DNA of 64,000 bases from Ustilago trichophora (Eukaryota; Basidiomycota; Ustilaginomycetes; Ustilaginales; Ustilaginaceae), in assembly GCA_900323505.1 (NCBI GenBank), contig OOIN01000043.1:248001-312000 (forward strand), read 5' to 3'. Of the stretch, positions 8,443-19,084 are shown one piece after another. The notes beneath the pieces are model-generated. The model searched no databases, was not told the origin of the DNA, and saw only the letters and a list, made by a program, of their open reading frames with translations. The translations under genes were made by a program, and so were the position numbers. How positions within the stretch are numbered: the stretch's first letter is position 1; each line of letters starts with the position of its first letter.

Positions 8443-11400
8443 TCAGAAGTTAAGAATCTGCTTGGGATCCATAGGAAGCTCAGCCATCTTGCAGCCGAGA
8501 TGGCATTCGAGCGTCCTCAGCATCTCGACGTCGCCCCTGGGGCCACCTGATGCAGTGACCACATTGACGCAGACGCTGGGCCTGGCCATGGCACCGGCAG
8601 CAGCGCAGCTGATCTTATCCTTGTAATCCTCAACCGAACGAGGCATGTCATAGAAGACAATGAGCGGAATCTGATGGACCTCCTTGGGATTGACTGCCAG
8701 GTCGCACACCACCAGAGCCTTTCTAGCTCTGCTACCGGCATTGACTCCGACAAACCCGCCAGGTTGGGCAAAGGTGGCGCTGCTGATCATGGTGTTGGTC
8801 CCAAATTGCGAGGAGGGGGAGCGGAACTTGGCGATGGTCTGCTGACGAGTGTACGAATTCATTTCGCGGTTCAGACCGAGTGCTTCGATGCCTTTGGAGC
8901 AAAGCTTGTAGATGAGCGCTTCTTGGGTGGCCACGTTGGCGCAGTAGATGACAGTTTGGCCGAATTCGATGTCTTCAAGCAGATCGGAGATCAGGTCTAG
9001 CTTCATCTCGCCTGCGGGATTGTGAGAGAGGCCTGGGATGGGACTGGCCGCTCCCATGCCGCCGTTGGAAGTCACTGCGACGTAGAGGTAGTACTGTCGC
9101 AGTCCTTTCAGTGCTGCCAACAGAGGATCCTTGCTGGTGCTGACACTAGAGTTGACGGGGTGAGCACCGAGCGCATTGGTCGGCTGCGACATGTCACGCT
9201 GAGAGGTCATAGACTGCATGCCAGAGCCTTGAGCGTTGGGACCACCCATAGTCGAAGCGCCGCCCGAGGGAGCCTGCATGATGCTGCTGCCAGCACCGCC
9301 GGCACCATCACGTCGGACAAGGACGCGGACAGACTCGCGAAGGTGGATGGACTGGGCAAAGTTGAGCACGTCTTGTGGCACCGTATTGGAGAAGAGAGCC
9401 ACTTGGCGATCAATGGTGGAGGCAGCGCCTGCAGAGGCTCCATTGCCCTCGTTGGACTGATCGAAAGGCGAAAAGATAGCACTGTTGGTGCCCTGAGGCA
9501 GACCTGGACTGAGACCGCCAGCGGTTCTTGCGTTACCACTGGCACCTGCAGGCGCAGAGGGCAAGGGCAGCACTCGAAGCATGGTGCTGACGTGGTCGGC
9601 AAGGTTGCGAGCGATGAGCTGATCCACTTCATCCAGGACGACGAGTCTCACCTCGCTTGGTTTTATGGCAGAAGCTCCAGGACCACTGCCGTGCACATGG
9701 AGCGAGGCGGCATTGTTGGTCATGTAAGTGAAAAGCTCGCTCATCTTTTGCGGAGTGCCAACAACGATGTGTGGCCATGCTTGAACGAGGGACTGAGCCT
9801 CCTGGAGCACGTCGATGCTGCTGGCTGCCACCATATGCACACGGATGCCGAGAGGTGCTCCAAGACCGAGTGCCATGCGTTGTGCTTGAGTTGCTTGGTC
9901 CACGGTGGTCGAGACGATCAATGCCACCGGGCCAGGGTTGGAGGCAGTCTGCCCGGGTCCACCTGTTTCCTTGAGAACATTGAGGACGAGCTGCAGCGAT
10001 GGGATGACGTAAGACGCAATCCTCTCTTGTGTTGGAGGGGCTTGTGCAATGATGTCGCTGCCGCGCAAGAGGAAAGGCAAAGCACGCTGCTGGATCTTGT
10101 TAGGTGGTCCAAGACCGTATTTGAGAATGGAGCGCAACAAATCGGCGTGCAGGTTGAGGTGTTCCCATTTTGAGACGATGGCATTGGGTTGAATCAAACC
10201 AGTTCCGATCTGAGCAGCGCTACCCGTACCCGCGCCATCGTCAGGACTGGGCGTAGTTGGGATACCTGCAGTGCCTGAGCCACCAGCGCCCGCTGCGTTG
10301 TCCTTGCGTCCACTCCCACTCTGACCTGATGCGTTCCAACGTCGATCACCGCCATGCTCTTGACCTCGGTTGTTCTGCCCGCTCCAGCCCCGGCCGTTTC
10401 CTGATGGACGCGGGCTAAGCGCGTTTGAGGGCATGAAGGATCCATTGGGACCTACGTTGAACTGCCCATTCGGGTTGGTGCCGACACGAGGAGACGTGGC
10501 ACGCTCTAGACCGCTTGGCCCTCCGATTTGCGGTGTTCCCAGCAGGCCACCGGTCGATCCAAGGCCCAAGCCATTCGGCGGAGGAGCAGATCCACCAGGA
10601 CCACCCAGACCATTGCCCTGCAGCGTGAGAAGATGCGACACGCTGTTGGCAAGAGCGCTGACTTGAGCATTGAGCGATCGCACTTCATCGGCAGTGTTTC
10701 CACCAGCTGCGGCAGCCGAGGTTTGGGATGCATTTGCACCGCTGTTGGAGAGACTGGAAGGTGGAAGACCCTTGGTGCGCTCGAGCAACAGTGACACATT
10801 TCGCGAGATGCCCGAAATCTGACGCGAAAAGTCCTTCATGCCACTCTCGACGCGGGTCAGACGTTCGAGCATGTCCTTGATCAAGGACGATTCGCTCATG
10901 AGATCATCGGCAGTGTTGGCCGGCTTGTCAAAAATGTGACCGGCAGAGACGGAGCGGTGGGGCACTGGGTTGTGGAAGCCGGATCCACCGAGTGGGCTTC
11001 CAACGGGCGAGTGAGTGATGGAAGGCCCGGTGTTTCCGATGGTGGCTGCAGTGGGCGAAAGCAGGCCTCCAGACAGGTTCATGTACGAAGGCACATTCAA
11101 CGTCGGAGTCGCCCGTCCAGCTGAGACCGAGCGATCCGGTCGTCCCCCACGCCCAAGTGGGCCGGAGGAGAGGCCAGGAGAGGTGGGATTGCTCGCATGG
11201 CCCAACAGGCCACTTTGACCAAGATCAGAGGAATCGAGCGCGTTGGATGCACCGTGGGGACCATGACCAAAGTGAGCCGAGGACGATCGCTTCGAGGGAG
11301 GAACGCTGTTGTTGAAGGCTGCATCAGCACCCGAAAGCAGACTGGAGTGGTTGCCTTGGCTGCTAGCCGGTCTGGGGAAGGCAGCGTCCGAGTTGTCGCG

Positions 11401-12156
11401 ATGCAGTGACCTTATGGAATCGGCCGGTTTGTCGTGGCTGGAAGGGTGCATCCAAGAGTTGGGTCGAGGCTTGCCAATGTGGCCGGACGTGGAAGGCGAT
11501 CGACTGAATGCCATGGCAGCCGAGCGATCATCGTGATCAAAAGTGTGCTGGGCGTCGACAAAGAGTCGCGGAGTGCCAAACTCGGTCTCTGCGCTGGTGT
11601 TCATGCTACGGTTGTGCAAGTTCATATCATTCTCTTGCAGTGAGGGAGACTGAAGCGAGATTGCGAGACCAGTCTGCGCATTCAGACCACCCTGACCGAA
11701 ATTCTGTGATGATCCGGGAAGAGGCGAGCCTGAGTTGGCGGAACGGAAGCTCTGGATCGATGCGGCAAGACTGTTGGATCGGCTGACCTCTGCTTGCTTC
11801 TGACCACGAGAACTGTTTCGAGCGCCGCCGATAACGCCTGGTCGAAGTGCTGCATTTGTCATGGCTGAGTCGACGGAACGCACAGCATCCTCTGAGCCAG
11901 GGCCATTGCTTCTCGATGAGACGGCAGAGTTGCTGCGAGCGGGTGCGGCAGGTTTGTTGGGCAACGGATGAGCTCCGATGCGTGAGACTTCAGTGCGCTC
12001 GGATGAGGAGAGAGCTGAGCTTGCGTCGAGACTGCTCTGGTTGCCACTTGCGGAAGTGCCGAGTCCGGACTGCGTAGCGCGACCTTGCTGTGTCGAAGGT
12101 GGATTGGTGGACCAGATGCTGTTGCCTGGCAGGAAAGGCGAGACAGACATGATCAC
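8443..12156 (-). CDS. eIF4A-derived DEAD-box pseudo-helicase with long disordered N-terminus
   Basis: Single exon, 1237 residues. Residues 1 to about 640 are Ser/Asn/Gly-rich low complexity with a short helical stretch near 430. From about 660 the protein follows the two RecA domains of eIF4A: KWEHLNL, LGPPNKIQQRALPFL (IQQRA is an eIF4A hallmark), VVGTPQKM for motif Ib, VRLVVLDEVDQLI for motif II, ALFSNTVP for motif III, YYLYVAV, TVIYCANVATQEAL for motif IV, and an eIF4A-like C-terminus. The Walker A lysine is gone (APPTQERIASY where AQSGTGKT is expected), motif II reads DEVD, and motif VI (HRIGRTGR) is replaced by DKISCAAAGAM. It should therefore not hydrolyse ATP as a normal helicase. A scaffold or regulator in translation or mRNP assembly is inference. 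The frame is intact over 3.7 kb, so it is not a pseudogene. Confidence 0.82.
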   Translation of the reverse strand: MIMSVSPFLPGNSIWSTNPPSTQQGRATQSGLGTSASGNQSSLDASSALSSSERTEVSRIGAHPLPNKPAAPARSNSAVSSRSNGPGSEDAVRSVDSAMTNAALRPGVIGGARNSSRGQKQAEVSRSNSLAASIQSFRSANSGSPLPGSSQNFGQGGLNAQTGLAISLQSPSLQENDMNLHNRSMNTSAETEFGTPRLFVDAQHTFDHDDRSAAMAFSRSPSTSGHIGKPRPNSWMHPSSHDKPADSIRSLHRDNSDAAFPRPASSQGNHSSLLSGADAAFNNSVPPSKRSSSAHFGHGPHGASNALDSSDLGQSGLLGHASNPTSPGLSSGPLGRGGRPDRSVSAGRATPTLNVPSYMNLSGGLLSPTAATIGNTGPSITHSPVGSPLGGSGFHNPVPHRSVSAGHIFDKPANTADDLMSESSLIKDMLERLTRVESGMKDFSRQISGISRNVSLLLERTKGLPPSSLSNSGANASQTSAAAAGGNTADEVRSLNAQVSALANSVSHLLTLQGNGLGGPGGSAPPPNGLGLGSTGGLLGTPQIGGPSGLERATSPRVGTNPNGQFNVGPNGSFMPSNALSPRPSGNGRGWSGQNNRGQEHGGDRRWNASGQSGSGRKDNAAGAGGSGTAGIPTTPSPDDGAGTGSAAQIGTGLIQPNAIVSKWEHLNLHADLLRSILKYGLGPPNKIQQRALPFLLRGSDIIAQAPPTQERIASYVIPSLQLVLNVLKETGGPGQTASNPGPVALIVSTTVDQATQAQRMALGLGAPLGIRVHMVAASSIDVLQEAQSLVQAWPHIVVGTPQKMSELFTYMTNNAASLHVHGSGPGASAIKPSEVRLVVLDEVDQLIARNLADHVSTMLRVLPLPSAPAGASGNARTAGGLSPGLPQGTNSAIFSPFDQSNEGNGASAGAASTIDRQVALFSNTVPQDVLNFAQSIHLRESVRVLVRRDGAGGAGSSIMQAPSGGASTMGGPNAQGSGMQSMTSQRDMSQPTNALGAHPVNSSVSTSKDPLLAALKGLRQYYLYVAVTSNGGMGAASPIPGLSHNPAGEMKLDLISDLLEDIEFGQTVIYCANVATQEALIYKLCSKGIEALGLNREMNSYTRQQTIAKFRSPSSQFGTNTMISSATFAQPGGFVGVNAGSRARKALVVCDLAVNPKEVHQIPLIVFYDMPRSVEDYKDKISCAAAGAMARPSVCVNVVTASGGPRGDVEMLRTLECHLGCKMAELPMDPKQILNF

Positions 12157-13322
12157 GACAGTATGCTGAACAGCCTCAAAGGCTGCTCTCGGTGTGATGA
12201 GCTTGCAAGAGTGCGACCACGATGTCTGCTTGCCAAGGCCGACTGACTAGGCTAGCAGGGTCTGATCAAAGTCGGAACTGCTCCGAAAAGCTAGCTGAAT
12301 CGCTTGCAAGCTGAAGAAAGATTCGGCCAAGGCTAAAATTGTCGATGAGGCTGAGAGTCCGAATCGTCGTGAGAACTCTTGAAGATGAAGCCCGAATGGC
12401 AGCAACAATGACCTTGAGAGGTAGAAAAGTTGGCGGGTGTATGATGTCTCAGAGCAAAGCCGAAAAGGAAGGGCGAAAGTGTCGCGCAACAGCGGAGGTG
12501 CCGCGCCGAGACAGAATTTAGGCGAGCGTCACCTTCCTCTCTCTCACTGAGAACTGGCGCCGCCGATCCAAAAAATTGTGCACGGCTGCAGCCCGACACG
12601 TCGACCGAGCGAATCCAACACCTTGAATGCTCCCTTCAGAAAAAGAGGCAAAGCACTCACAGCACAACACAACACAGCACAGCACTACACACAAACACAC
12701 ATGCACAAAAGTGCACCCATTTCCAGAGCTGGGAACCAGAGCCTTAATTTTTAGCGCAATGCTGCACAGGGGTGACGAGCAGGGGCCACTTGTCTGCCTC
12801 ACTCCTCGACCTTGTCCTGACTCCTGACTCTTCCTCTCTCAAGACCGACACAGAAGCTCTTCTGTCTTGCGAGAGTCATCTGCTTTTGTTTATCTTGGAG
12901 CCAACCATCTTTGGTGCAGCTGACCAGGCGACCCACCTTTCAGCCACTTCATCGCAGCATGGCAGCACCGCAAAAATCAGACTGATTCGCCGCTAGCCAA
13001 TTTTGAGTTAGAGAATGAACGTGCCGTCTGACCCTGAACTTTTGGAAGCAGGCAAATGCTTGACTTTGACGATACAGCCTGGCCGACACAACACGAACGG
13101 GTCGTACAGCGTTTCAAATGACCGCCACTGGATCATGCGCAGAACTGCACTTGCTGATGTCACAGTAGTATGCGACAGTGTATTCGTGATGAAAAGTATA
13201 GTACAGGGAGCGTGTTGTGCAGAATACGCTTAGGCTTGTCATATCAGCCTTGAGAGGAACGCGATCAGATCAAGAGTGTATGTGTCCACGGCCAGAGGCT
13301 GTGCTTCCACCTCGAGAGCGTA
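12157..13322. other. Intergenic: pseudo-helicase promoter and SEC22 3' region
   Basis: Contains a CACA/ACAC-rich stretch (about 12659-12712). No supportable coding region on either strand. Confidence 0.5.
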
Positions 13323-14003
13323 TCAGAAGAACTTGACCCAGACGATGAACAGGAAGAGGAAGCCCACTGCGCCCACGGGTGCCCACTTTCGCAACAGAGC
13401 GTCCAGATTGATCTGTCGTGCCGCTTTACGGTACTTGAGCGACTCGTCTCGCAGCGAAGACGACATGGTCGACATTTGATCCAGACTGTCTCCTCGCCAG
13501 AGCAAATCCTCCATGTTCTTGGTCATGATGCGTGTTACATCCTGCAAGTCCTCGTTCAGTCGGTCCAGGTTCGAAGACGCCGCCGACTGTGCCGTTCGAG
13601 AGTCCTCGTAGAGTCGCTTTGTTCGCTGCATAAAAGTGTCGAAGCTGACAAAGGCATACGGTCGCAAGTTTCTCTGCTCTACCTGGTTACCGTAGCTTCG
13701 CTCAAACTCTTTCGAAAGCTCGTCCAGATACGAAAAGGCAAGCTTGCGTGGGTACGACTTTTCGGCGATGGTCAGATAGACTACCGAGGAGGGCATGGCG
13801 GGCGGTGGCGAGATGAGGTAGTGAAGTGTGTATTTGCCGCTCTCGATACTGCAGCGCTGTTCGGAAGAAGGTGTGATGCGTCGGAAGATGAGTTTGGCCT
13901 GCTGCTTGTGCTCCGAGAGGTCCGTCTCGGTCTTGCCATCGTCCACACTCTGTGCCAATGGCAGGCCGTCCGAGACTCGTGCAATCTGTGTTGAGAGAGG
14001 CAT
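13323..14003 (-). CDS. SEC22: Sec22 R-SNARE of ER-Golgi transport
   Basis: Vesicle SNARE acting between ER and Golgi. From the ATG at 14003 the protein is 226 residues, close to the 214 of yeast Sec22p; a further in-frame ATG at 14135 would add 44 residues unlike the family, so I reject it. It starts MPLSTQIARVSDGLPLA, the usual Sec22 opening of the longin domain (about 1-125), includes YLTIAEKSYPRKLAFSYLDEL, then a SNARE motif (about 137-195) and a C-terminal membrane anchor at about 207-225. No intron is needed. Confidence 0.93.
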   Translation of the reverse strand: MPLSTQIARVSDGLPLAQSVDDGKTETDLSEHKQQAKLIFRRITPSSEQRCSIESGKYTLHYLISPPPAMPSSVVYLTIAEKSYPRKLAFSYLDELSKEFERSYGNQVEQRNLRPYAFVSFDTFMQRTKRLYEDSRTAQSAASSNLDRLNEDLQDVTRIMTKNMEDLLWRGDSLDQMSTMSSSLRDESLKYRKAARQINLDALLRKWAPVGAVGFLFLFIVWVKFF

Positions 14004-14515
14004 CTTTGTGTAGATGTGTCGACTTGTGTCGAGGCGAGTCGGTGGTATGTGCTTGATGGACCAGAGGAGAGAGCAGCTCAGAAGAAGCTTCGGTGGGATG
14101 TTCAAGCGAGCGACAAGGTCTGAGATCGGAGCCAATGGAGTCTAGATCCGTGCGGTGGCTGTGATGAAAAAAGCGAGGAAAGATGACATCGGTAGCGCCG
14201 GGATGATGGTCGTTGGAAGAAATGGAGGCATTGCCTTTCAACAGCGTCTCGACAGCGCGGCCAGTGCAAGCCATCGAAATACGTGGAGGAACATTTTTTG
14301 GGTGGTAACGCTTCGACAGAACCGAGGATCTCACATCTTGGTGTAAAAAGAAAGAGCCAAGCGAGGGTTCGTGTTTTTATCGCGGGGGATCTGCGCTGCG
14401 TTGCTTTCCAGTCAACTCTCAGACTGAGCTCAAGCCCATGTACTTTTTGTGACCGTTTGTTGTTTCGAAAATCAATTTCCACTTTCTCAACAGACTGCCT
14501 GCATGCGAGTGTTGA

Positions 14516-14552
<37 letters not shown>

Positions 14553-14942
14553 GTGAGTTGCGAGTTGCGAGAGATGTGACCGCGACCAGCATCCCCGCCA
14601 AAAAGAGCGCGGCACTCCACCTGAGGTTTTTCTCCGACCAAGTCCTCGCCGCCAACAACTACACGCCTTTGACCCACTCGATGTGCATCCTGTCCCTTCC
14701 CACCTTCTTGGCCTTCATCTCTCTCCTATCAGCCAGACATCCACCCACAGCATTCAGCGCTGACACCAGCGCCAACGCTAACAGAGCTGCCATCTCCGTG
14801 CTCTTTTGAGCGTGCAGGATCCGCGTCAACCACCTTCAACACGGAAGTGTAATCGCATCCAACTCTCCGATCCTGTCAGGGCACCGCGTCTCCTTCGACA
14901 TCTATCTGCACTTTCACTGTCTCTTTTGGACCAACTTCTAAA
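14004..14942. promoter_or_regulatory. Divergent promoter region between SEC22 and the Whi2-like gene, with (GA)n microsatellite
   Basis: 939 nt between divergently transcribed genes. A pure GA dinucleotide run covers about 14520-14550. The last 300 nt before the plus-strand start are pyrimidine-rich, as in other fungal promoters. ORFs here are read-throughs of the GA repeat. Confidence 0.5.
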
Positions 14943-16142
14943 ATGATGGACGACGTCAATGACTTCCAGCAGGACCCCAGCACCCATCTCACCTTGGAGC
15001 TGCGCGGCACGCGCTTCACCATCGAGCGCGAGACCATGATGAATTTGCCCGAATCCGTTCTGCTCTGCCTGTTTCCCAATGGTCTCATCCTCACCCGACA
15101 ACCTCGAATTCCTTCGCTGCTGGACCAGGAAGGCGAGGAGGACGAAGAGGAGCTCTACCTGGTCGACTTTGATCCTCAATGCCTCTCCTACGTCCTCAGC
15201 TTCTTCAAAACAGCACAAGATGAGTTCTACGGCACATCCGAACTTCCAGGAAAGTACCGACCCAGCTCTTCGTACGGCAGTCCCGGTCTTTATCACTATG
15301 CTCAGGCATCCGGTGAAGGTGCCGACCCAAATGGCATGAACCAAGGCGGCATGTCCCAGATCCCGCTTATGAACAAGCAGCCCATCATCGTCCTGCGCGA
15401 GGAGCTCGAGTACTTTGCCATCCCACCCAAGAAGGCTGCAGCTACCGCCTCCGCCACTATCAGCGGAGATGCACTCTCCCCCGAGCTGGACCAAGAGACG
15501 TTCGAAGGCACCGATCCATCCACGGGTCATCCGACACCAGCGCTGCTCCGCCTCAAGTACGCCTGCGGAGATGCATTGCTCGATCGCAAACAGATCTTTA
15601 CCGCTTTGCAAAGGAATGTGAACAAGGAGAACAATCTGGCAGAGCAGCACCTCATCGATATGCTCTGCATGAGCGGCTTCGATCGCGAGGACACGTGGGG
15701 CTTCCGAGCACTCGAGCCAAACCGTTGCTGCATCACCTCTATCGCACTTGTTCTGCTCAAGACCGGTATCACCCATGCAGGAGAGCTTGAGGCAGAAGGC
15801 ATCAACCCTGAATCCCTAGGCGCCAGCGAGTATCTCGACCCAAGCGGGCAGACGAGCATGATGTCCAACATGCGTGTGGATCACCAGCAATTCGCAACCG
15901 CGCAAAAGCTGCTTCTCTTCTGGCGCAAACCCGCAAGAAAGTGCTGGTGGGACGGCATTGACATTGTCCTGCCTGCCTCCGAGAAGGATGTGCAGACGCA
16001 GGCGGAACAGACCACGCAGCCGGAGGAGCTCAACGATGCCAGCTTGACCGCAAAGGAGATCGAGCTACTCAAGTCAGGAAAGGGCAGGAAAGTGCGTGTT
16101 TGGGCACGAAGAGTTTGGACACTAGAGCTCAGTTTGATCTAA
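14943..16142 (+). CDS. Whi2-like BTB/POZ-domain protein
   Basis: Single exon, 399 residues. Residues about 15-70 form a KCTD/Whi2-type BTB entry: LTLELRGTRFTIERETMMNLPESVLLCLFPNG, followed by an acidic loop and LYLVDFDPQCLSYVLSFF. The middle carries REELEYFAIPPK, which also occurs in Whi2-type proteins, and a C-terminal half with KYACGDALLDRKQIFTAL and WGFRALEPNRCCITSIALVLLK. Yeast Whi2 with its partner phosphatase Psr1 links nutrient and stress signals to growth arrest and mitophagy; fungal relatives are annotated as Whi2-like growth regulators. The two adjacent ATGs at 14943 and 14946 are equivalent. Confidence 0.78.
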   Translation: MMDDVNDFQQDPSTHLTLELRGTRFTIERETMMNLPESVLLCLFPNGLILTRQPRIPSLLDQEGEEDEEELYLVDFDPQCLSYVLSFFKTAQDEFYGTSELPGKYRPSSSYGSPGLYHYAQASGEGADPNGMNQGGMSQIPLMNKQPIIVLREELEYFAIPPKKAAATASATISGDALSPELDQETFEGTDPSTGHPTPALLRLKYACGDALLDRKQIFTALQRNVNKENNLAEQHLIDMLCMSGFDREDTWGFRALEPNRCCITSIALVLLKTGITHAGELEAEGINPESLGASEYLDPSGQTSMMSNMRVDHQQFATAQKLLLFWRKPARKCWWDGIDIVLPASEKDVQTQAEQTTQPEELNDASLTAKEIELLKSGKGRKVRVWARRVWTLELSLI

Positions 16143-16704
16143 GCTCGAACCCGTTCACATTCTCTTGACCCACTATGGTGATCTGTGGTTGGCGATGCAA
16201 ACTCCAAGCTCGATGAGCTCTATACCCCAACTAAATCTTGAAGCATCGACATTCACCCACTATCGCTCCTGAAATTTACGGACAATTCGCATTCACATTC
16301 GAGGCCATTACGGCCCCTCGATCTTTCTGTCAAGCGCTTGTATTGCATGCTTATTTCTCACATTCCTATCGCCATCTCATCCTCAACCATGCCTCTCTCA
16401 CCTTGTGAGCTCCGTGTGTACGTGTAACCGTACAATGCGTCTCTCTTAACGTGATGTGTGCCATCTTCCGACTGAAATTCAGCGGCAGCAGAGACGCAGT
16501 GTGGACAGGCAGGCGCGACGTAAACTCGATCCGTACGAGAATTTTAAGCCTGACTCACGTGATGCGACTTTTTTCGGAATGGCCATTTCGGAAGACCTAA
16601 GCTTTCTTCTCATCATCATTCTTGCATACTATCGTCTCCGCATCGTTGCACCACTCCAAATACTGCATCATTCGAGCCCATTGGCATCCTTTATACCTCT
16701 AAAA
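16143..16704. other. Intergenic
   Basis: 3' region of the Whi2-like gene and promoter of the uS10m gene. No further feature seen. Confidence 0.5.
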
Positions 16705-17689
16705 ATGACTTCCAAATCAACAGGCGTCGCACGCCAGTTGGTGGCTGCTGCTACCGCCGCCTCGCGCGCATTTATTCGCACTGGAGCCCCGGTCGCTAGG
16801 ACATTTGCGTAAGTATCACATCTAGTTTGAGCATTCTTTCATCTTCGAAGGGTCTCTTCTAGCTTGGCTCATCCGATTTCGTTGCGCTCAATGCGTAATG
16901 CTTCCACGACACGTCAAGCTGACATCCAATATCATGCATCACATCTACAATTACAGCACCTCCTCTAGCCGCTCGAACGCATCCACTTCCTCGGCGGTGA
17001 CACTGGACCAGCTCCGCAATGCCACCCAACAGCCCGTCTCAACTCGCAGCAGCCCCTCAACATCAACCTCGTCCATCGCTTCCCCCGTGTCCAAGGAGGA
17101 AGAGCAATTTGTGATGCCCAACTGTCTTCTCCCCACCGAGTCGCTCGCCCCCACCCACGGCGTGCATGTAGCAACCCTCCACCTGCGCTCCTATGCTGAC
17201 GGCCTTCCCAACCTCGACCTCTTTGCTGACTTTGCCCGACGAGCAGCCTTCGCAATCGGCATTCCAGCTAGCGGCGTTGCCCACCTCCCTACCCGCACAT
17301 CACTCTGGACCGTGCCCCGCTCACCATTCGTCCATAAAAAGTCGCAAGAGAACTTTTGGAGGAAAACTCACAGTCGTGCGATCAAGCTGTACGATGCCAA
17401 TGACCAAGTCGTCGATCGTTGGCTACACTTTCTGCGCATTCATGCACTGCCAGGCGTTGGCCAGAAGGCAGAGCTTTTCAGATACCACGAGTTGGGGGTT
17501 GGTGAGAAGTTGATGGACGAGGCCAAGGCTCTGCAGCGTTCCAGCTCGGCCGCATCAGAGGAGGGTGACAAGAAGGGAACCGTGGAATCTTCGGCAGCGG
17601 AAGGGTCGAGTGCAGAGAGCATCAAGAAGATCGCCGATGGCATCGTGGAGAAGGAGATGGCAAGAGAGGAGGCCGTTGAGCAAAAGTGA
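16705..17689 (+). CDS. Mitochondrial small-subunit ribosomal protein uS10m (Rsm10), two exons
   Basis: Exon 1 is 16705-16808 and exon 2 is 16957-17689, joined across a 148-nt intron with donor GTAAGT and acceptor ACAG; the shared codon is GC|C. The protein is 278 residues. The start MTSKSTGVARQLVAAA with many Arg/Ala and no acid residues is a mitochondrial presequence. The S10 core begins GVHVATLHLRSYADGLPNLDLFADFARRAA and runs through PTRTSLWTVPRSPFVHKKSQENFWRKTHSRAIKLYD to LHFLRIHALPGVGQKAELFRY. The basic C-terminal tail is Ser/Glu-rich. Component of the 37S mitoribosome head. The start in exon 1 is the only ATG that supplies a presequence in frame. Confidence 0.9.
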
Positions 17690-19053
17690 GATGCTTTCTT
17701 GCTTCCGACCTTCTTGCCCAAATTCTCACCTTCGCCATGGCTTGGATCCGACTCGGCCCCACATGCCATTGCTGCATCAAGCGTGTACACTAGACCTTCC
17801 ATCTAAATCATGCAGCCAGATTATTGACAAGGAACCCTTTCACCGAGGCGTGTGATGCTTGTGTCGAGTAAAGCATGCCCGCGACAACATCACTTGTTTC
17901 AAGTAAATGCATGTCTGCGACAACAAAGGTAGCATGTGCTTATTGGCAGGGATCGTACATTGTTGCAGTGGCTTCTGAATTGGCTTCGTTGAGCACCACA
18001 GCCTGCTCGGGCGACGAGAGGTCAAATTTTGTTGTCTTGATTTTTGAATGCTTTTCGAAAGAATCCGTTTTTTTGCAGCAATAAAAAATCCGTCGCCCCA
18101 AGCTCCTGCTCTTCACCACTCGGATGCTTTTACGGATGCTTCGTCGTGCCAGACCTGAGTGATTCCGCTGCTTACTTTCGCTGGTATCTTCCACGTTGAA
18201 GATGATTTTCAGCCTCGCCTCTGAGTGAGCCAGCAAAAGTAAGCGTCGTGCCTCAAGTGGCACTTTGCAAAGCGAACGCTTCGGCCAACTAGGCGCCATT
18301 CGTGATGCGGAACTGCCCAACCCATCATCATCTTTCGGAGCTCTTCGCATCGAACAAAGGTGTCGGAACATTGATCGTCTTCTTCGGGAGTCTTTGCACT
18401 TCCACTTCCTGCCTCTAGCAAGACTCGCGCATGAAAGTGAAAGTATCTGGCGCAGTGTTAGTGGGCTGATTCGCTCGGGCCGTGTCTGGAACCCACACTG
18501 AGAGAGGGGTTCAAGGAGGAGCGGCAGCGCTCTTCTTCTCGGCATTTATCCGGCGGTGCTCGAGCGAATGGCGCCCTCATTGTCACTGAAACAAGCTACT
18601 GACAAGTCTGTCGTGGATGCGCTTTCCCGATCTGGTCCAAGCTCGAACCCTAATCTTTTGTGATCGCGGCATCTGGATTCTTCGCCCTCGGTTTTGGAAG
18701 CCCACCACAAATGAGTTTGTGGATCCTCAAGTCTTTCAAGGACAAATCGTCGATGATGATGAACAAAGGCATCAGAAGCGATTTGCGCTGTGGACCATCT
18801 TTACCCACCCTCGCGACCTTGCAACAATCGCAGAGGCTGTGTCGCTATACATATGTACTTCAAAGAAGGTGGTGATGTCCGGCTTTACTTTTTCGCGTGT
18901 CGGCAAAATCACAAGGAGCAAGACGCGGGAGGAGCGCCAACTGCATAGAAGCCCGCTACGCTGTACAGTACAGTACATACAGTAAATTGTGCCGCTCTTC
19001 CGCTGCGCAGCGTGTTGGTTTCAGATCTGGGCATAAAATTGAATATCAAAAAA

Positions 19054-19084
<31 letters not shown>

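Noticed and set aside
9022..10173. 383-codon plus-strand frame
   Set aside because: Antisense shadow of the pseudo-helicase; composition without domain, while the minus frame has clear RecA-fold motifs.
14826..15776. 316-codon minus-strand frame
   Set aside because: Antisense to the Whi2-like gene, which has the recognisable BTB domain.
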